From NCBI GenBank assembly GCA_040877875.1, contig JBBDNC010000119.1, forward strand, positions 1 to 18,645: a stretch of DNA of 18,645 bases. Direction: 5' to 3'. The notes under the pieces are model-generated. The model saw only the letters and a list, made by a program, of their open reading frames with translations, made no database searches and was not told the DNA's origin. Below are positions 15,245 to 18,645 of this stretch, piece after piece. The first letter of the stretch is position 1. Each line of letters starts with the position of its first letter. Source of the stretch: JBBDNC01 sp040877875. GTDB lineage: Bacteria > Bacteroidota > Rhodothermia > Balneolales > Balneolaceae. Both the position numbers and the translations under genes were made by a program.

Positions 15245-15245
15245 C
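15231..15245 (+). repeat. Dispersed intergenic motif, copy 3
   Basis: AGTCCGACAGACTTC. This copy shows the motif's own symmetry, AGTC-CGACA-GACT, a small hairpin. On the minus strand it begins at the DUF445 stop codon, so it would be in the 3' end of that transcript. It matches copy 2 over GTCCGACAGACTTC. Confidence 0.5.
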
Positions 15246-16408
15246 TATATTATGTTTTTGGCTGACAGGTAAAATAATAGCTGGTCAGCACTTAAAATCA
15301 TAGCGAAAAGAATTCCAAGTACGGCCAAACTCAGTAGAGGCTGCCAGATGATAAATCCCCCGATCGTACCGAGTATCGCTCCCAGATATTGAATATAGCT
15401 TAACTGTTCATGGGATGCCCCCTTGATCATCGCTTCGAGTTTTCGTTCGTCATATCTTTGCAGATTCTCTTCTACGAGTGCGTGGACATCCAGTTGATTG
15501 ATTAATCGATGGAGGAGAGTCGTGACGAGGTTCTCGATTGAATCGCTGTAATGATTTAGTTTATAAGGAAGTTCATCGAGGAACAAGTCGATTTTCTCCA
15601 GTTCATTTTCGGCAGTTACCGGCAGTCGTTTGAGTGAGTCTTCAATAATATTTTGTAATTGCCTGCCACGTAGAAAGGTATACGTTTTTACGGCTGCTTT
15701 CTCAATAGACCGATGTTCAAAAGCAGTTTCGAGCTCAGTAAGGATCCGCTGCGCAATAGACGATCGGATCCTGGGATCTTCGATCATTGAATGGATATAT
15801 TCCACAGTTACTATCTTAAGGTCTTTCCTGAAGTTCGGATCCTCAAGAACCTTCTGCAGATAAGCCGTCGCCTGAATTCTATAATGTGAAATAGCTTCCG
15901 ATTCCCTGATTTTTTGCTTGATGACATTTGGATTGATTAGATCCACGGATACGGCGTGGGCAAGTCTGTAGGCGACTCTTTTTTTCTGTGCCGGGATAAG
16001 GCCTTGTCCGAGAATCGGCCGTTTCTTGAGCGGGCGAAAAAGCATGGTAATGGCTAACCAGTTAGTCAGAAAACCGATGAGTCCGCTAACGCTCAGCACC
16101 TTCAGGAGTCCTTCGAGAGGATAGGAGCTTCCGAAAAGGGATACGGACCTGTCTTGAAAATCGAAAAAAAAAGAGAAAAGAAAGAGCAGGGCAAGGGCCC
16201 AGGGGATGAATCGAAGAAGAGTCAATAAACGGGAGGGATGTTGTACGGGCGATTTACTAAGCTTGTCCTCTTTCGGCTCTTTGGTTTCGTTAAGTTGTTC
16301 GATTCCACTATAACGAAGCAGTAAATTCCAGAGCCGTTTAAAATAAATCCGAGTAGCAGTTGGGGCCGGGGACTCATCTTTTACTTTAAAATCGTCTGAA
16401 GAAGTCAT
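15245..16408 (-). CDS. DUF445 family membrane protein
   Basis: 387 residues. A charged N-terminal ~60 residues precedes a first hydrophobic helix (LLRFIPWALALLFLFSFFF, ~65-85). The DUF445 hallmark helix follows (LIGFLTNWLAITMLFRPLKK, ~113-132), then a long helical, probably coiled soluble region of ~200 residues. A C-terminal hydrophobic hairpin (YLGAILGTIGGFIIWQPLLS and LGILFAMILSADQLLF) completes the pattern. Members have no established biochemical role. No tight neighbours on its strand; it diverges from the ThuA lipoprotein gene. Confidence 0.85.
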   Translation of the reverse strand: MTSSDDFKVKDESPAPTATRIYFKRLWNLLLRYSGIEQLNETKEPKEDKLSKSPVQHPSRLLTLLRFIPWALALLFLFSFFFDFQDRSVSLFGSSYPLEGLLKVLSVSGLIGFLTNWLAITMLFRPLKKRPILGQGLIPAQKKRVAYRLAHAVSVDLINPNVIKQKIRESEAISHYRIQATAYLQKVLEDPNFRKDLKIVTVEYIHSMIEDPRIRSSIAQRILTELETAFEHRSIEKAAVKTYTFLRGRQLQNIIEDSLKRLPVTAENELEKIDLFLDELPYKLNHYSDSIENLVTTLLHRLINQLDVHALVEENLQRYDERKLEAMIKGASHEQLSYIQYLGAILGTIGGFIIWQPLLSLAVLGILFAMILSADQLLFYLSAKNII

Positions 16409-16571
16409 ATTATATCAAAAGGTTCAAAAAAGCTGGGTATATTTTTAGAAAATTCACGATTTAAAGTTACGTTTTGTTTCAATATTTTCGGGAATTAATC
16501 GTAAATAAAATGATTTTCTTGAAAAAGGCAGTATCCTTGTATTGAAACCGTCAATGGAATCTTAATCTTAT

Positions 16572-17336
16572 ATGAAGAGAATGAAAAATAGTATGATACT
16601 AAGCGTCTTTTTATCCGCAGTTATGATCATGGGCTGTACAAACGAAAAGCTTGCCGAGAATTCAATTCCTGAAACCGATCATGAAGTTGAAATTCTTGTA
16701 TTTTCCAAAACAGATGGCTGGAGGCATGATTCCATTGAAGCAGGCCAGGAAGCCATCAAACAACTGGGCGAGGAAAACGATGTTTTTGTTCATGTCACCG
16801 AAGATGCGTCTGTATTTAACCGGTCGACACTCGGCCGGTTTGATGCAGTTGTTTTTCTGAGTACTACCGAAACCATTTTTAATGATGATCAACGGGAAGC
16901 TTTCAGAGATTACATTCGGAACGGGGGAGGTTTTGTGGGGATTCATGCTGCAACGGATACGGAATATGACTGGCCTTGGTATAACCGGTTGGTAGGAGCT
17001 TATTTCGACGGACACCCGGCAGTACAATCGGCGACTCTCAATGTGGTCGACTCAAATCATCTTTCAACCTCTATGCTGCCTGAACAATGGGTGAGGGCTG
17101 ACGAATGGTATGACTTCCGTGATTTTAATGAAGACGTAAATATCCTCATTACCATTGATCCCGAGAGTTATGAGGGAAGCGACCATGTCGGGTTACATCC
17201 CATGGCCTGGTATCATGAATTTGAGGGGGGAAGATCCTTTTATACCGGTTTGGGCCATACGATTGAATCGTTTAGTGAAGATTTATACTTACAACATCTC
17301 TGGGGTGGAATTGAATATGCGATCGGAAACGAATGA
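16572..17336 (+). CDS. ThuA-like domain lipoprotein
   Basis: 254 residues with a lipoprotein signal (lipobox IMGC, Cys22), so exported and membrane-anchored. The rest is one ThuA-like domain with a class I glutamine-amidotransferase-like fold: ILVFSKTDGWRHDSIEAG (~42), DAVVFLSTTE (~94), GGGFVGIHAATDT (~118), the DWPWYNRLVGAYFDGHP segment, HPMAWYHEFEGGRSFYTGLGH (~215) and the C-terminal LWGGIEYAIG. ThuA proteins are linked to trehalose and related disaccharide use, and in Bacteroidota-type genomes often accompany the propeller/HEAT and Gfo/Idh/MocA proteins seen elsewhere in this window. No catalytic Cys triad is obvious. Monocistronic here. Confidence 0.88.
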   Translation: MKRMKNSMILSVFLSAVMIMGCTNEKLAENSIPETDHEVEILVFSKTDGWRHDSIEAGQEAIKQLGEENDVFVHVTEDASVFNRSTLGRFDAVVFLSTTETIFNDDQREAFRDYIRNGGGFVGIHAATDTEYDWPWYNRLVGAYFDGHPAVQSATLNVVDSNHLSTSMLPEQWVRADEWYDFRDFNEDVNILITIDPESYEGSDHVGLHPMAWYHEFEGGRSFYTGLGHTIESFSEDLYLQHLWGGIEYAIGNE

Positions 17337-17360
17337 ACAACCGATGATTAGATTCCGGTA

Positions 17361-17555
17361 AACAGTTATCAGTAAACAATTTTTAGTCGTGAATTTGATT
17401 AGCGTTGTGAACCCGGCAGGGAAGGGGACAGCAGGCGCTTCTTCTACTTATTGAAATCGATGCAATAGTCAATTTGTTACGAATCGTGAACGACAAGGAA
17501 GGGAGTTGTATCAAATAAAGGGAGCTATAAAGTTCTACTTTAGCTGATAACTGTT
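17361..17555. repeat. Intergenic segment bounded by 12-bp inverted repeats
   Basis: AACAGTTATCAG (17361-17372) and CTGATAACTGTT (17544-17555) are perfect inverted copies flanking ~170 bp of non-coding sequence that fills nearly all the space between the ThuA gene and ybeY. Inside are two loosely similar stretches (GTGAAC followed by AGGGAAGGG or AGGAAGGGA, near 17406 and 17487). The right arm overlaps the ybeY stop codon. This could be a MITE-like element, a scattered intergenic repeat family, or a long-range transcript fold. No transposase or clear target duplication seen. Confidence 0.4.
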
Positions 17556-18033
17556 AACTGATCCCCTGTTTCAGATATTGATCTTCAAGCAGGGTCATTT
17601 GTTCTTTTTCAACATTTGACTGGTCGTCATAGCCGATCAAGTGCAGAAGGCCGTGAATAAATACCCGGTAGAATTCTTCAGCCCGGGAGGCACCGAATTC
17701 AGAAGCTTGTTCAGCGATACGCGGTGCACAACAGTAGAGGGTTCCCTCAATAGATTGATTTGCTTCTCCCTCATCGTACCGGAAACTGATAATATCGGTA
17801 ATGAAATCACGGTCAAGGTATTTTTGATTGATTCGGATGATTTCATCTTCATCTACATATACGACTTCGAGGAGGGAAAAGGCAGCTTTTTCGCCCTGTT
17901 CAATTTGGGCAAGTATATTCAGAAGAGTGGATTCATCTATCGGGAGATCAAAATAGGAGGGATTGAATACCTGCAGAACAGACCGGTTCCCGTATTCAGA
18001 TGGATCCGTATCAATATCACCTACATTATTCAA
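17554..18033 (-). CDS. ybeY: Endoribonuclease YbeY (rRNA maturation factor)
   Basis: 159 residues of the UPF0054/YbeY family, which acts in 16S rRNA 3'-end maturation and ribosome quality control. Recognisable strands: LLEVVYVDEDEIIRINQKYL, then the TDIISFRYDEGE motif (~82-93), then the zinc motif HGLLHLIGYDDQ. The usual H-x3-H-x5-H is H-x3-H-x5-D here, with Asp as third ligand; a similar Asp occurs in Bacteroidota YbeY as I recall. About 18 residues precede the conserved start (LQVFNP), and no closer start codon exists, so the ATG at 18033 stands. It overlaps the upstream unknown gene by 8 bp, implying translational coupling. Confidence 0.9.
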   Translation of the reverse strand: MNNVGDIDTDPSEYGNRSVLQVFNPSYFDLPIDESTLLNILAQIEQGEKAAFSLLEVVYVDEDEIIRINQKYLDRDFITDIISFRYDEGEANQSIEGTLYCCAPRIAEQASEFGASRAEEFYRVFIHGLLHLIGYDDQSNVEKEQMTLLEDQYLKQGIS

Positions 18034-18478
18034 AACTGAAATCGTCCAGATCCGGCGATTCAGTTAGTGAGAGGGCAACCCCGCACATCATCAAATCCTC
18101 GGGTAGTTCCGTAAAATCTCCCTTGAGTACGGCATCATTTACATTTGCATAGAGGCTGCAGCCGGCTCCCCGTTCAACAATTAACCCTGAAGTCATACCT
18201 CCGGCTTTGCCGAAAAATGTAACCTGTTTTAACATATCGCTGGCCACAAAAGCGGTACAGTTATGAAGTTGCAGAAAGGTATTGGAAGCATATACCGATA
18301 CCATATTCATCTTTTCTTCATCAACGATAAGGCCGAGGTGGATTTCCAGGGCCATACGACGCTCTTCCTCTTCATTTTTCATCTCAATACGGAATACATC
18401 CTGTCCAAGTGGCTTGGGAGTTGCATTCAGAATCATGCCGATCGTTTCTATATTTTCTATAGTGAAATTGTGAATCAT
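18026..18478 (-). CDS. Unknown 150-residue acidic cytoplasmic protein
   Basis: I do not recognise a family. The protein has no signal peptide or membrane helix, is acidic (several E/D-rich stretches, ending DLDDFSFE), and alternates strand-like segments (FRIEMKNEEEERRMALEIHL, LIVERGAGCSLYANVND) with a glycine-rich turn (FGKAGGMTSG). Two Cys lie in the middle and C-terminal parts, not arranged as a metal site. Its last 8 bp overlap the ybeY start, and codon use looks like the neighbours', so it is a real gene coupled to ybeY rather than a shadow. A role in ribosome or RNA metabolism would be guesswork. AAGGC lies eight bases before the ATG as a weak ribosome site. Confidence 0.75.
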   Translation of the reverse strand: MIHNFTIENIETIGMILNATPKPLGQDVFRIEMKNEEEERRMALEIHLGLIVDEEKMNMVSVYASNTFLQLHNCTAFVASDMLKQVTFFGKAGGMTSGLIVERGAGCSLYANVNDAVLKGDFTELPEDLMMCGVALSLTESPDLDDFSFE

Positions 18479-18645
18479 AAAGGCTTGCCTTAGGCTACAG
18501 GTTTATACTTATAATAACACGTTTAGCAGTAGGATTTTAATTTTATTCCTTAAGGGTTCAGCTTTTGCACTTCCAGGTCCATTTGTATGAATGTATCAGC
18601 TTCCTTTTACCCATCTTTAGAGGGCTTTGCAAAATCACTGCGTGT
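18479..18645. other. Right-edge non-coding or partial region
   Basis: 167 bp upstream of the unknown gene, presumably its promoter region. An ATG frame from 18587 is open to the window edge on the plus strand (MNVSASFYPS...) but lacks a ribosome site. A minus-strand frame entering from the edge stops after 12 codons and could be the tail of a gene lying further right. Neither can be called. Confidence 0.35.

Noticed and set aside
18587..18645. Plus-strand ATG frame open to the right edge
   Set aside because: Only 19 codons visible, no ribosome site, no recognisable start of a family.

Overview
The window is about 18.6 kb of moderate-to-low GC bacterial DNA. It carries accessory carbohydrate and lipoprotein genes, with a small housekeeping pair at the right edge. 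The gene set (a PVC-type propeller/HEAT dehydrogenase-like protein with a cupredoxin, a FucP-like permease beside TIM-barrel isomerases, several lipoproteins, and a YbeY whose third metal ligand is Asp) suggests the Bacteroidota/Rhodothermota/Balneolota neighbourhood. That placement is an inference; there is no rRNA or other phylogenetic marker here.

Layout. 1-2296 (+): the 3' part of a secreted propeller/HEAT dehydrogenase-like protein, then a type-1 copper protein, closed by a strong bidirectional hairpin terminator (2562-2609). 2705-4279 (-) and 4612-7793 (+): a sugar locus with a divergent MFS permease, a D-tagatose/D-psicose-3-epimerase-like enzyme, a broken Gfo/Idh/MocA oxidoreductase, a second TIM-barrel isomerase and a PIG-L deacetylase. 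The 332-bp divergent spacer has three TTGTAAT half-sites and a perfect 16-bp palindrome. 7814-10247 (-): an endonuclease/exonuclease/phosphatase-fold lipoprotein and a seven-bladed TolB-like propeller. 10553-12427 (+): a membrane glycerophosphodiesterase. 12549-14908 (-): a candidate 25-residue membrane microprotein, a 3'-truncated polysaccharide deacetylase lipoprotein and a sugar-porter MFS symporter. 15245-16408 (-): a DUF445 membrane protein. 16572-17336 (+): a ThuA-like lipoprotein. 17554-18478 (-): an unknown gene overlapping ybeY.

How the genes may work together. The transporters, isomerases, deacetylases, ThuA protein and copper/propeller proteins fit uptake and oxidation or isomerisation of unusual sugars or glycosides. 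Two members show decay: only a short piece of the oxidoreductase remains, and the polysaccharide deacetylase has lost its C-terminal third. The locus may therefore be partly eroded or rearranged.

The most unusual items are: a Gln at the expected metal-His position of the epimerase; the 25-codon ORF with a strong ribosome binding site abutting a nested hairpin; a three-copy intergenic motif around GTCCGACAGACT; an intergenic segment bounded by 12-bp inverted repeats beside ybeY; and the operator-like cluster at 4438-4545. I saw no CRISPR array, tRNA, rRNA, transposase or phage gene.
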